Shown in pieces: positions 1 through 7,616 of a stretch of 31,864 nt of DNA (positions within the stretch are counted from its first letter, which is position 1; each line of letters opens with the position of its first letter). The position numbers and the translations under genes were made by a program. The DNA comes from JBDHTO01 sp039808665 (GTDB lineage Bacteria > Pseudomonadota > Alphaproteobacteria > Paracaedibacterales > JAKBAR01): assembly GCA_039808665.1 (NCBI GenBank), contig JBDHTO010000003.1:1-31864 (forward strand), written 5' to 3'. Below the pieces are notes generated by a model. The model saw only the letters and a program-made list of their open reading frames with translations. It made no database searches and had not been told where the DNA came from.

Positions 1-1177
1 TCTCTACCTTGATAGGGTTTGCTGCAATCTCAAATTTCTTTGAGGAGTGGGTATCAGAACTCTCTAACAATTGGTTAAGGGGGGGGAGTGCCGCCGCATA
101 TGCCACTTGTAACAGTAGTACCTGTAGAGACTGCGCAGGATTTGCTGCGTGATAGAGTTGATTGTATTGGGAAGAAAGGATTTGCCATACCTGAAGGAGT
201 GAGGGCATGGAAATAGAGGAAGAAATTCTGGTGAAAAACGTAACTTCAGACTCTGTAAAAGAAGGGTGATGTTTTTGCGAGGATTTGAAAACAATCAGCT
301 GATAGGTAATATCAAGTATGTCCTTGATAAGGCAGTAAGGATCCACACCTTTTGAAAAGAGATCCTGTGTTTGAGAGAGGATCGCACTAACATTTCCAGA
401 TAAAAGGACCTCAACCAAATCAAAAAGGGATTCCTTGGATGAAAGTCCCAACATATCTCGAATGATAGTGGATTTGATATCCTTGTGCTCGGAAAGGGCG
501 TATCCCTGATCAAGGAGAGAAAGCGCATCACGCATGGATCCATCTGCGGCACGTGCAATGATGGTTGCGGCATCTTCTTCGATGTGAATATTTTCTTTTT
601 CACAGATATAAAAAAGACGGTCTTTAAGAGTTTTAATATCCATGCGGTTAAGGTCAAAACGCATGCACCGTGAAAGAACTGTATCTGGGACTTTTTGAAT
701 TTCTGTTGTTGCAAAAATGAAGTGTACAAAAGGTGGTGGCTCTTCAAGGGTTTTCAAAAGCGCGTTAAAAGCACTCTTTGAAAGCATGTGAACTTCGTCG
801 ATAATATAGACCTTGTACTTGCCTTGCACCGCCTTGTATTTAGACGTTTCGATGACTTCTCTGACGTCATCAACACCCGTGTGGCTCGCGGCATCCATCT
901 CAATCACATCTAGGTGTCGATCATGGGATATGGCGGTGCAGGAATCACATGCACCACAGGGATCTACGGTTGGCCCCTTCTCGCAGTTGAGGCCCTTGGC
1001 AATAATGCGTGCTGTCGTTGTTTTGCCAACACCTCGGATACCGTGCAAAAGAATGGCATGGGGGAGTTTTCCTGCTTTCATGCTTTGCTCAAGTGTGTTT
1101 TTGAGCGTTTCTTGGCCCACAACTTCGCTTAACGTTTGAGGGCGGTATTTTCTGGCAAAAACAAGATATCCCGTCAT
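1..1177 (-). CDS. dnaX: DNA polymerase III subunit gamma/tau (3' end outside window)
   Basis: This encodes the ATPase of the DNA polymerase III clamp loader, which opens the beta clamp and, in its long tau form, binds polymerase. The start is ATG at 1177 (MTGYLVFARKYRPQ), and 392 codons are open to the window edge. The P-loop GIRGVGKTT lies near residue 45. A zinc-binding cysteine cluster (C76, C85, C88, C91 region) follows, then the DEVHML Walker B, the LEEPP motif and the SRC arginine-finger region. The helical domain III ends near residue 362 in a segment like the E. coli LLRALAFHPRMPLP region. Families are usually 550-640 aa, so the tau tail lies outside. A run of eight C residues (coding strand; 79-86) falls exactly after domain III (see findings). 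The SRP RNA gene lies directly upstream on the same strand, a common alphaproteobacterial arrangement. AAAAAGG upstream of the ATG serves as a weak ribosome site. Confidence 0.96.
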   Translation of the reverse strand, partial: MTGYLVFARKYRPQTLSEVVGQETLKNTLEQSMKAGKLPHAILLHGIRGVGKTTTARIIAKGLNCEKGPTVDPCGACDSCTAISHDRHLDVIEMDAASHTGVDDVREVIETSKYKAVQGKYKVYIIDEVHMLSKSAFNALLKTLEEPPPFVHFIFATTEIQKVPDTVLSRCMRFDLNRMDIKTLKDRLFYICEKENIHIEEDAATIIARAADGSMRDALSLLDQGYALSEHKDIKSTIIRDMLGLSSKESLFDLVEVLLSGNVSAILSQTQDLFSKGVDPYCLIKDILDITYQLIVFKSSQKHHPSFTESEVTFFTRISSSISMPSLLQVWQILSSQYNQLYHAANPAQSLQVLLLQVAYAAALPPLNQLLESSDTHSSKKFEIAANPIKVE

Positions 1178-1200
1178 TTTTTATACCTTTTTAATAAAGT

Positions 1201-1296
1201 GGAAGGCCGTGACTTGACCTATTTAAAGACATGCTGTGGCTGCTTGTTTTCACACCTGACCAGGTTCACACGCTCAAACATCCAAGGCGACCTTCC
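1201..1296 (-). ncRNA. ffs: Bacterial signal recognition particle RNA (4.5S type)
   Basis: On the minus strand the conserved SRP domain reads CCUGGUCAGG, then UGU-GAAA-ACA, then AGCAGCCACAGC. This matches the universal helix 8 core that binds Ffh. The ends pair: GGAAGGUCG at the 5' end with CGGCCUUCC at the 3' end, with one G-U pair, giving a hairpin RNA of about 96 nt, close to the 4.5S size. The apical tetraloop is GAAA (1248-1251) closed by U-A, rather than the common GGAA closed by C-G. It lies just upstream of dnaX on the same strand. The ends are my estimate from the pairing. Confidence 0.9.
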
Positions 1297-1303
1297 GTCA
1301 GGC

Positions 1304-1309
1304 ATCATA
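1304..1309 (-). promoter_or_regulatory. Probable -10 element of ffs
   Basis: TATGAT on the minus strand sits 7 nt upstream of the paired 5' end of the SRP RNA, the right distance for a sigma-70 start. No convincing -35 is visible at 16-18 nt; the nearest TTGTCC is 24 nt away. The promoter probably also drives dnaX. Confidence 0.5.
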
Positions 1310-1547
1310 GCAGAAGAGGAGGCTTTTCGGGTAGGACAAACGTATATTGAAAGTCTCTTGCGTCTTATTTGTGTTTGGGTTAATCTTAGAGAGCATATTT
1401 TTACTTCTTACGTGCCACACCTTTTTGCTTTTGGACATTTTTTCCCTTTCAATCAGTTTGTAGCCCTTAAGGCAGCTTGCGCTGTTATTAAGTAATTTAT
1501 GTGTCGTGAAAACGGCGAGTGAGACTAAAGTATAAGGATTTTTTTAC

Positions 1548-1754
1548 ATGAAGACAGGCATTGTAAAGTGGTACAATTCCAAAAAGGGTTATGGATTTAT
1601 TCAACCAGAGGAAGGTGGCGCGGACGTATTCGTTCACGTTACAGCAGTTCAAAGTGCAGGACTTTCTGACCTTAATGATGGTCAAAAAGTTGCTTACGAA
1701 CTTACCGAAAACAGAGGTAAAGTTTCTGCAACGGATCTCAGACTTGTAGACTAA
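1548..1754 (+). CDS. Cold-shock domain protein (CspA family)
   Basis: This is a single cold-shock domain of 68 aa, the usual family size. It binds single-stranded nucleic acid and acts as an RNA chaperone or antiterminator in the cytoplasm. It starts GIVKWYNSKKGYGFI, with RNP1 as KGYGFI (residues 13-18) and RNP2 as VFVHV (27-31). AAGGA lies 9 nt before the ATG, supporting this start. It is a single-gene unit with a strong terminator directly after it. An RNA helicase follows on the same strand, and both would act on RNA structure, though the terminator argues for separate transcription. Whether it is truly cold-induced cannot be told from sequence. Confidence 0.95.
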   Translation: MKTGIVKWYNSKKGYGFIQPEEGGADVFVHVTAVQSAGLSDLNDGQKVAYELTENRGKVSATDLRLVD

Positions 1755-1766
1755 GTTTCAAGTTTT

Positions 1767-1805
1767 TTTCCAGGGAGGTCTCAGATTTCCCTGGAAATTT
1801 ATTTT
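1767..1805 (+). terminator. Rho-independent terminator of the csp gene
   Basis: A perfect 10-bp stem (TTTCCAGGGA with TCCCTGGAAA, 1767-1776 and 1788-1797) with an 11-nt loop is followed by TTTATTTT. It begins 13 nt after the csp stop codon. It is the only clear intrinsic terminator in the window. Confidence 0.8.
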
Positions 1806-1854
1806 CCCTAGGGTTACATAATAACCAAAGATCGCTGACCGGTCTTTTATTATG

Positions 1855-1883
1855 TTGAGATTTTCTTTCCCTGACGCTATTTA
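1855..1883 (+). promoter_or_regulatory. Candidate sigma-70 promoter for the RNA helicase
   Basis: TTGAGA (1855-1860), a 17-nt spacer, then TATTTA (1878-1883). Use of this promoter would give a leader of about 125 nt. The leader contains an 8-bp inverted repeat, TGAGTTTT at 1916-1923 with AAAACTCA at 1942-1949, which may fold ahead of the start codon. Confidence 0.4.
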
Positions 1884-2015
1884 AGCCAAAGTCAATTCCG
1901 ATACCTTTTTGTGTTTGAGTTTTGAAAAAGAGCATCTCAAAAAAACTCATCAAATTTTGTTCTTATGTACTTCATAAGGCACAAGATTTTTACACATTAA
2001 AGGTAAGAAACAAAA

Positions 2016-3656
2016 ATGACTCTTTTTAAAGATATGAATCTCTCTTCTCAGATGCAAATGGCGCTTGAGGAGAATAAGTTTGTGGAACCTACACCTATTC
2101 AGGAAAAAACAATCCCTCTTGCGATGTCCGGAGTGGATATTATGGGATCGGCTCAAACAGGAACAGGTAAAACCCTTTCTTTTGTGATCCCCATGCTTGA
2201 GCATCTCTACAATAACAAAAAGGGAATGGGCCTTATTCTTGCCCCAACGCGAGAGCTTGCGCAGCAGGTCGATATGGCCATTCGTAAACTCATTCAACGT
2301 GGTTCAGGGCTTCGCACCGCATTGATTATTGGCGGTGAGCCTTATCCTAAGCAAATGTCACAGCTTCGTGCCAATCCCCGTATTATTGTGGGTACTCCCG
2401 GTCGCATTATCGATCATTTGGAACGCGGTTCTTTGACAACAGCAGCGGTATCTTTTCTTGTCTTGGATGAGACGGACCGTATGTTTGATATGGGATTTGG
2501 TGTTCAGTTAGAGGAGATTATTTCAACACTCTCTGAAAAACGTCAAACACTTATGTTTTCTGCGACTTTTCCAAAGAAAATTCAAAAACTTGCAGAGAAA
2601 TATATGCAAAAACCACAGCGTATCTCTGTAGAATCAAAAGAAACGCTCTCCCTAAATCTTGTTCAAGAAACAAGACAGGTTAAGGAATCACAAAAATATG
2701 AAATGCTTGTGAATGAGCTCCATGAGCGCAAGGGATCGGTGATTGTTTTTGTGAAGACAAAAAGCAGCGCAGAAAAAATTGCAAATGATCTGTGTAAACA
2801 AAATTTTGACGCCACAGCCATTCATGGTGACTTACGCCAATCAAAGCGTGAGCGCGTTATGGGAGCGTTTCGAAAAGGACGCTACCGGATTATGGTGGCA
2901 ACGGACGTTGCTGCACGAGGAATTGACGTTCCTCATATCGAGCATGTGATTAACTATAACCTTCCCCAAGCCCCTGAGGATTTTATTCACCGTGTGGGGC
3001 GTACGGCCCGTGCAGGTGCAGAGGGTTCTGCATTGAACCTTATCTCTGGTGATGAGAGAAGGCAGTGGAGTGTGATTCAACGCATGTTGGACCCAACAGT
3101 TGCAGAAGAAGATAAAGAATTTGGTTGGAAAAGCGATCGCAAGCCAGGTCGTAAAGGTGGAGGCGGCAGAAATCAAGGCGCTAACAATAACCGCTTTGGA
3201 AAATCAAAAAGAGATTTTTCATCACCAAAAAAGGATTTTTCAACGCCTTCCCACAGAAAATCCCAGGCAGCAGATTCTTCCCGTAGAAAATCCCATGAAG
3301 ATTTCTATACCCTCGAAGATTTTGAGCGTTCAGAGAAAAAAGAGCGCTCTCCAAAGAAGAGAGACATTGATTATTCCAAGCCTCAAGGAAAAGCTCCTTT
3401 TGCAAAGCGCAAGTCCATGGAGCGTAAAAACAGTGGCGGTGCGTTTAAGGAAAAATCTTCAAAAGGGGAAGGCCGTTTTTCAGAAGGACGCTCCTCTTCA
3501 GAGGGCCGTTTTGCGGACAAAGCGCCAGCTTCAAGAGGAGAAGGTCGTTTTTCAGAAAGGCGTTCTTCTTCCGAGAGTCGTTTTATGGATAAAGCACCAG
3601 CGCGTAAAAAACCACGCGCCGGGAGTCAGCGTAAATCCCTTAAGGCAAGCTCCTAA
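2016..3656 (+). CDS. DEAD-box family ATP-dependent RNA helicase (RhlE-like) with basic repeat tail
   Basis: This 546-aa cytoplasmic helicase unwinds short RNA duplexes in ribosome assembly or mRNA decay. In order: Q motif FVEPTPIQ (22-29), motif I AQTGTGKT (46-53), PTRELAQQ (77-84), TPGRII (127-132), motif II (151-154), SAT (182-184), then in domain 2 VFVKTK, ATDVAARGIDVP and HRVGRTAR. Motif II reads DETD, not DEAD. After about residue 370 comes a 175-residue Ser/Lys/Arg-rich tail without predicted fold, typical of RhlE-type RNA-binding tails. It ends in two tandem 24-residue units. An AAGGT ribosome site precedes the ATG. The stop overlaps the stop of the convergent monooxygenase gene in the tetranucleotide CTAA. 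Confidence 0.94.
   Translation: MTLFKDMNLSSQMQMALEENKFVEPTPIQEKTIPLAMSGVDIMGSAQTGTGKTLSFVIPMLEHLYNNKKGMGLILAPTRELAQQVDMAIRKLIQRGSGLRTALIIGGEPYPKQMSQLRANPRIIVGTPGRIIDHLERGSLTTAAVSFLVLDETDRMFDMGFGVQLEEIISTLSEKRQTLMFSATFPKKIQKLAEKYMQKPQRISVESKETLSLNLVQETRQVKESQKYEMLVNELHERKGSVIVFVKTKSSAEKIANDLCKQNFDATAIHGDLRQSKRERVMGAFRKGRYRIMVATDVAARGIDVPHIEHVINYNLPQAPEDFIHRVGRTARAGAEGSALNLISGDERRQWSVIQRMLDPTVAEEDKEFGWKSDRKPGRKGGGGRNQGANNNRFGKSKRDFSSPKKDFSTPSHRKSQAADSSRRKSHEDFYTLEDFERSEKKERSPKKRDIDYSKPQGKAPFAKRKSMERKNSGGAFKEKSSKGEGRFSEGRSSSEGRFADKAPASRGEGRFSERRSSSESRFMDKAPARKKPRAGSQRKSLKASS
3465..3608 (+). repeat. Tandem 72-bp repeat inside the helicase tail
   Basis: Two adjacent 72-bp units (3465-3536 and 3537-3608) encode GEGRFSEGRSSSEGRF... 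and GEGRFSERRSSSESRF..., both ending in a DKAPA element. They differ at many third positions, so the duplication is not very recent. The unit is Arg/Ser-rich and resembles RNA-binding linkers. Confidence 0.85.
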
Positions 3657-4840
3657 GGGTTTGTCTTCATCAATATCTTGAATCCATTGACATTAGGTGC
3701 GCCGTTTGTGCGCACCGATGTTTTTATGGCTTCCGCTTCAACAGGGTTAGAAATAACCCTGATTTTTGTATTGGAAGCATCAAAAACCATTTGAACACGG
3801 GGGCGTCTTCTTTCCTCAAATGAAGTGATAAGATCTTTGAATGATGCGCCATTTTCCAAGAGTAATTTCAGAACATAGGCATCTTCAAATGCTTGTGCGG
3901 CGCCGTTTTGAAGCATAGGTCCGAAACCATGTGCAGCATCTCCGATGAGTAAGATGTGTGAGGATTCATCGGGTCTGAACCGTACGCTATGACTTTTTTC
4001 CATATGGTGTGTGTAAAATTTGGGACCTTGCTGAGTCATTTTTTCAAGTACACTTGGAACCATGCCCCCAAAATTCTGAAAAACCTCCACAAAAGGAGTT
4101 GCGACTTCTGTGGGCGTTTCTTGGAAAAGATGACCGTAAACATACGCCTTTCCGTTTGGAAGAGGGTACAGAAGAACAAGGCAATCCCCGCCCATCATAT
4201 AAGTAGGGATCTCGATTTCCGGGGCGTCAATGACTGTGCGCCATACATGGAGATTTAAAAATTCTGCGCGCTCTTCAGGATGAAAGATCTTTCTTATCTG
4301 AGAATGAATGCCGTCACATGCGATGACAAGTGAATAAAAACCCTCAGTTTCATCTGAAAAACCCACACGAACACCGCCTTCTTTCTCTTCAAGAGAGGAT
4401 ACCCTCGTACCCATGCGAATATTTTCCGGATGTTTGAGGCCATTTTTCAAAGAATCTATTAACTGTTTGCGGGTAAGGGAATAAAACTGATCACCATCGG
4501 GATGGATGCTTCGAATATCTTCGTGGGTGAGGATATCACCTTGAGCATCTGTAAAAATCATTGAGGGGATATGTCTTGCGGAGGCTGAAATATCAATACC
4601 GAGTTGTTTCAGTGCCCAGGTTCCATTGGCAGGTATAGCAATCCCTGCACCATCAGATTCCAGGGTATCTCTTTTTTCAATGATATCTGTTGGTATGCCT
4701 TTATCTTGGAACACTTTTGCCGTGGCAAGTCCTGAAGGTCCCGCACCGATGATCAAAACACGGTCCATAGCTGTGTCCATTGCGTTTACATAACTTACGA
4801 TGGAACATACCAAAGTAAACAAACTCACAAAAGAGCGCAT
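3653..4840 (-). CDS. FAD-dependent monooxygenase (PF01494-type), with N-terminal hydrophobic leader
   Basis: This 395-aa group A flavin monooxygenase resembles UbiH or salicylate-hydroxylase-like enzymes, which hydroxylate aromatic or quinone rings with NAD(P)H and O2. Visible motifs are the FAD-binding GAGPSG (32-37), a DGIHSQIRK element in the middle (DG motif), and GDAAHGFGP near residue 300 (GD motif). The substrate cannot be read from sequence. The first 20 residues (MRSFVSLFTLVCSIVSYVNA) look like a signal peptide, odd for an FAD enzyme. An internal ATG at residue 21 or 25 would give an ordinary cytoplasmic form, but GAGA lies better before the upstream ATG at 4840. It follows coxA by 33 bp on the same strand, so it is probably cotranscribed. 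A role in ubiquinone or heme-related chemistry is only a guess. Confidence 0.85.
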   Translation of the reverse strand: MRSFVSLFTLVCSIVSYVNAMDTAMDRVLIIGAGPSGLATAKVFQDKGIPTDIIEKRDTLESDGAGIAIPANGTWALKQLGIDISASARHIPSMIFTDAQGDILTHEDIRSIHPDGDQFYSLTRKQLIDSLKNGLKHPENIRMGTRVSSLEEKEGGVRVGFSDETEGFYSLVIACDGIHSQIRKIFHPEERAEFLNLHVWRTVIDAPEIEIPTYMMGGDCLVLLYPLPNGKAYVYGHLFQETPTEVATPFVEVFQNFGGMVPSVLEKMTQQGPKFYTHHMEKSHSVRFRPDESSHILLIGDAAHGFGPMLQNGAAQAFEDAYVLKLLLENGASFKDLITSFEERRRPRVQMVFDASNTKIRVISNPVEAEAIKTSVRTNGAPNVNGFKILMKTNP

Positions 4841-4873
4841 ACAACATCTCGTATAAAAAGGAATAAATTTTCC

Positions 4874-6472
4874 CTATTTTATATGGGGTGGTGTTTCAAA
4901 GCAATGCTCAGGGGCCGGTGATGGGAGTGTCCACTCCAACGTTGTTGCTCCTTCGCCCCAAGGGTTTGCGGGACATTTCACTTTATCTTTAAAGAGCCTA
5001 TAGACGATATAGAGGAAGAAAAAAGCTGAAAAACTGACAAGAACACCACCTGCTGAAGCTACAAGATTCCATCCGTGAAAAGCATCTGGATAATCTGGGA
5101 TACGCCTTGGCATACCGGCAATGCCGAGGAAGTGCATAGGGAAGAACATAATGTTTACCCCGATAAAGAAGAGATAGAAATGAATTTTTCCAAGGGTTTC
5201 ATTGTATTGATATCCTGAAATCTTTCCGATCCAATAATAAAATCCTGCAAAAATACCAAAGACAGAGCCCATGGAAAGAACATAGTGAAAGTGTGCCACA
5301 ACATAGTATGTGTCATGGAGCACAACGTTCACCTCTCCGTTAGCAAGGACAATACCTGTGAGTCCACCCATGGTGAAAAGGACGATAAATCCAAGAGCAA
5401 AAAGCATCGGTGTTTTAAACTGGATGGAGCCTCCCCACATGGTTGCGATCCAGCTAAAGACTTTGACACCCGTTGGAACACCAATAATCAGTGTTGCCAC
5501 AGTAAAGTAAACTCGAACAGCAGGGCTTAGTCCAACTGTAAACATGTGGTGTGCCCAAACGGCAAAGCCAACAACACCAATAAGTACCATGGCGTAAACC
5601 ATGGCCTTATATCCAAAAACGGGCTTTCTTGAGAATGTGGAAATAACCTGGCTGATAATGCCAAAAGCGGGAAGGATCATAATGTAAACTTCAGGGTGAC
5701 CAAAGAACCAGAAGAGATGTTGGAAAAGCAGAGGATCTCCACCACCAGCGGGATCAAAGAAGGATGTTCCAAAGTTGCGGTCGGTGATGAGCATGGTAAT
5801 GGCACCGGCTAGAACGGGAACCGCAAAAAGAAGAAGAAACGCCGTAACAAGTGTTCCCCAAACAAAAAGTGGCATTTTATGTAAGCCCATTCCGGGGCAA
5901 CGCATGTTAAATGCGGTTGTGATGAAATTGATAGCACCAAGAATGGATGATGCCCCTGCAATGTGAAGGGCAAGGAGCATGAAATCCACAGATATGCCGC
6001 CGTGACCGAGGGCAGAACTAAGGGGGGGGTAAAATGTCCAACCGACACCAGGACCTTCTCCAATAAGGCACGCCATAATAAGCAGAATAAGGGATGGAAA
6101 CAGAAGCCACAAACTCACGGCATTCAATCGTGGGAAAGCCATATCAGGGGCACCAATCATGAGGGGTAAGAACCAGTTTCCAAAGCCACCAATAAGCGCA
6201 GGCATCACAAAGAAAAAGACCATCAATAAACCATGAGCTGTAATCACGACGTTATAGATTTGATGGTTTCCACCAAAAACCATGCCGCCGGGATGTGCAA
6301 GTTGAAGGCGGATAAGCATAGAAAGGACGCCACCAAGAATGGCCGCAAAGCCTGCAAACCAAAGATAAAGGGTGCCGATGTCTTTATGGTTTGTTGTAAA
6401 AAGCCAGCGCTTCCATCCTGTAACGCTGCGCTCATGATGATCGTGTGCGTGAGCTGTTGCCGTTTTTGCCAT
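4874..6472 (-). CDS. ctaD: Cytochrome c oxidase subunit I (aa3 type)
   Basis: This 532-aa catalytic subunit of the heme-copper oxidase reduces O2 to water and pumps protons in the inner membrane. All key residues are visible: H80 and H396 for heme a, H394 for heme a3, H259, H308 and H309 for CuB, E261 and Y263 in GHPEVY (E261 in the D-channel), D110 in the GAPD entry of the D-channel and K337 in PTGVKVF (K-channel). About twelve hydrophobic segments fit type A oxidases. The N-terminus is His-rich (HAHDHH). coxB ends 17 bp upstream, so the two are one operon. AAGAGG precedes the ATG by 10 nt. Subunit III and the heme O synthase gene, often nearby in Alphaproteobacteria, are absent here. Confidence 0.98.
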   Translation of the reverse strand: MAKTATAHAHDHHERSVTGWKRWLFTTNHKDIGTLYLWFAGFAAILGGVLSMLIRLQLAHPGGMVFGGNHQIYNVVITAHGLLMVFFFVMPALIGGFGNWFLPLMIGAPDMAFPRLNAVSLWLLFPSLILLIMACLIGEGPGVGWTFYPPLSSALGHGGISVDFMLLALHIAGASSILGAINFITTAFNMRCPGMGLHKMPLFVWGTLVTAFLLLFAVPVLAGAITMLITDRNFGTSFFDPAGGGDPLLFQHLFWFFGHPEVYIMILPAFGIISQVISTFSRKPVFGYKAMVYAMVLIGVVGFAVWAHHMFTVGLSPAVRVYFTVATLIIGVPTGVKVFSWIATMWGGSIQFKTPMLFALGFIVLFTMGGLTGIVLANGEVNVVLHDTYYVVAHFHYVLSMGSVFGIFAGFYYWIGKISGYQYNETLGKIHFYLFFIGVNIMFFPMHFLGIAGMPRRIPDYPDAFHGWNLVASAGGVLVSFSAFFFLYIVYRLFKDKVKCPANPWGEGATTLEWTLPSPAPEHCFETPPHIK

Positions 6473-6489
6473 AGGATATAGACCTCTTC

Positions 6490-7428
6490 TTACTTTACTT
6501 TTTTGGGGGTGTTATGGCCTTCTTTTTCGGAAGGAATGTCTTTTGACGGAGTAGGTTTTGTTGCGTCCGGACCAGGACCAGGCTTTGCAACCTCAGGTGT
6601 ACCGCTTCCCTTTGGGGGTTCAGCTGCTTTAGGAGAATTTGCCACTGCTTCAGGAGCTTTTACCGGTTCTGGCGGTGTTTTTGAAGCGATCCAGTTGTTG
6701 TATTGATCTTCTTGGACAACTTCAATGGCGATGGGCATAAAACCATGTTTTACACCGCAAATGGCCCAGCACTGTCCGTAGTATACGCCCGGCTTGTCTA
6801 CTTTAAACCAGGTTTCATTAATACGTCCTGGGATAGCATTTTTTTGAATACCAAAGGAGGGAACAGCAAAAGCGTGAATGACGTCCGCGGAGGTGATGTG
6901 TAGCTTGATAATTTTTCCAGCGGGAACAACCAACCGGTTATCTACCTCAAAGTTGCGCATTTGACCAGGTTTGAGTTCATTGTCAGGAATAAGGTAGCTG
7001 TCAAATCCAACATTCTTGCCCTCATACTCATAGGACCAATACCACTGATGTCCTGTGACTTTGATAGTAAGATCTGCTTCGACAGTGCGATCAAAGTCAT
7101 AAATTAATTTAACAGAGGGAACCGCAATTGCTGCAACAATAAGGGCTGGAATAGCCGTCCAAATAACCTCGAGAAGGGTATTGTGTGTTGTTTTTGAGGG
7201 GGTGGGGCTGCGTTTTTCATGAAAGCGAAAAATCACAAAAACCAGAAGAGATACAACAACGATGGCGATAAGACTTATGATGACAAACAGAAAATGATGC
7301 ATGTTCTCCAGGGCAACCATTTTTGTGCTTGCTGGATCTTGAAATCCAATCTGCCAAGGTTTTGGTTTATCTGCGAAAACAGGCGTGATTAACCCTAAAA
7401 GTGTGAAAAGCAATAATCTAAACCGCAT
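6490..7428 (-). CDS. ctaC: Cytochrome c oxidase subunit II with altered CuA loop and Pro-rich tail
   Basis: This 312-aa subunit carries the CuA centre that takes electrons from cytochrome c in the periplasm. It has a signal peptide ending near residue 19 (PVFA-D), two membrane helices (about 45-68 and 86-108), the aromatic patch GHQWYWSYEY (126-135), and all five side-chain CuA ligands: H185, C220, C224, H228 and M231. Between the cysteines the sequence is CWAIC where the family has CSEIC, so the conserved glutamate, whose carbonyl binds CuA and whose side chain binds the Mg/Mn site, is Ala222. Residues 250-312 form a Pro/Lys-rich low-complexity tail ending KKVK, absent from most homologues. 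It is the first gene of the coxB-coxA-monooxygenase run. Confidence 0.97.
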   Translation of the reverse strand: MRFRLLLFTLLGLITPVFADKPKPWQIGFQDPASTKMVALENMHHFLFVIISLIAIVVVSLLVFVIFRFHEKRSPTPSKTTHNTLLEVIWTAIPALIVAAIAVPSVKLIYDFDRTVEADLTIKVTGHQWYWSYEYEGKNVGFDSYLIPDNELKPGQMRNFEVDNRLVVPAGKIIKLHITSADVIHAFAVPSFGIQKNAIPGRINETWFKVDKPGVYYGQCWAICGVKHGFMPIAIEVVQEDQYNNWIASKTPPEPVKAPEAVANSPKAAEPPKGSGTPEVAKPGPGPDATKPTPSKDIPSEKEGHNTPKKVK

Positions 7429-7460
7429 ACACTGCCCAAACAGAAAAGAACCTAGGTAAT

Positions 7461-7490
7461 AGAATACTCGACTTTAATGGAATGTCGAGT
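7461..7490 (-). promoter_or_regulatory. Candidate coxB promoter overlapped by an inverted repeat
   Basis: On the minus strand TCGACA (7483-7488) and TATTCT (7461-7466) are separated by 16 nt. An inverted repeat, ACTCGAC (7466-7472) with GTCGAGT (7484-7490), spans the spacer and -35. That position suits a repressor operator, but no regulator is identified. Confidence 0.35.
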
Positions 7491-7616
7491 CAATTATAAA
7501 AAATTTTTGTCTTTTTGTCGCAGGGTCTGGAGAGGAAGCCTTTGATTCTTAACAATATCTTAATATTTTTTGTTTAGCTTAGGCTTAGAGGATTGTCTTA
7601 ATACGTGTGTGTTCTT

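Noticed and set aside
1136..1495. A 119-codon plus-strand reading frame between dnaX and csp
   Set aside because: It runs straight through the SRP RNA gene on the other strand, has no family resemblance, and its composition is explained by the structured RNA.
1738..1953. A 71-codon minus-strand reading frame
   Set aside because: It overlaps the csp terminator and the helicase leader, has no ribosome site and resembles nothing.
3100..3681. A 193-codon frame in the helicase tail region
   Set aside because: It is a frame shadow of the Lys/Ser-rich repetitive tail; the helicase frame is continuous and conserved to its stop.
6022..6029. A second C8 run, in coxA, as a phase-variation or slippage switch
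   Set aside because: It encodes the highly conserved YPPLSS of subunit I. A slip would simply destroy an essential protein and no useful short product would result, so it looks like codon choice. It also weakens the dnaX case somewhat.
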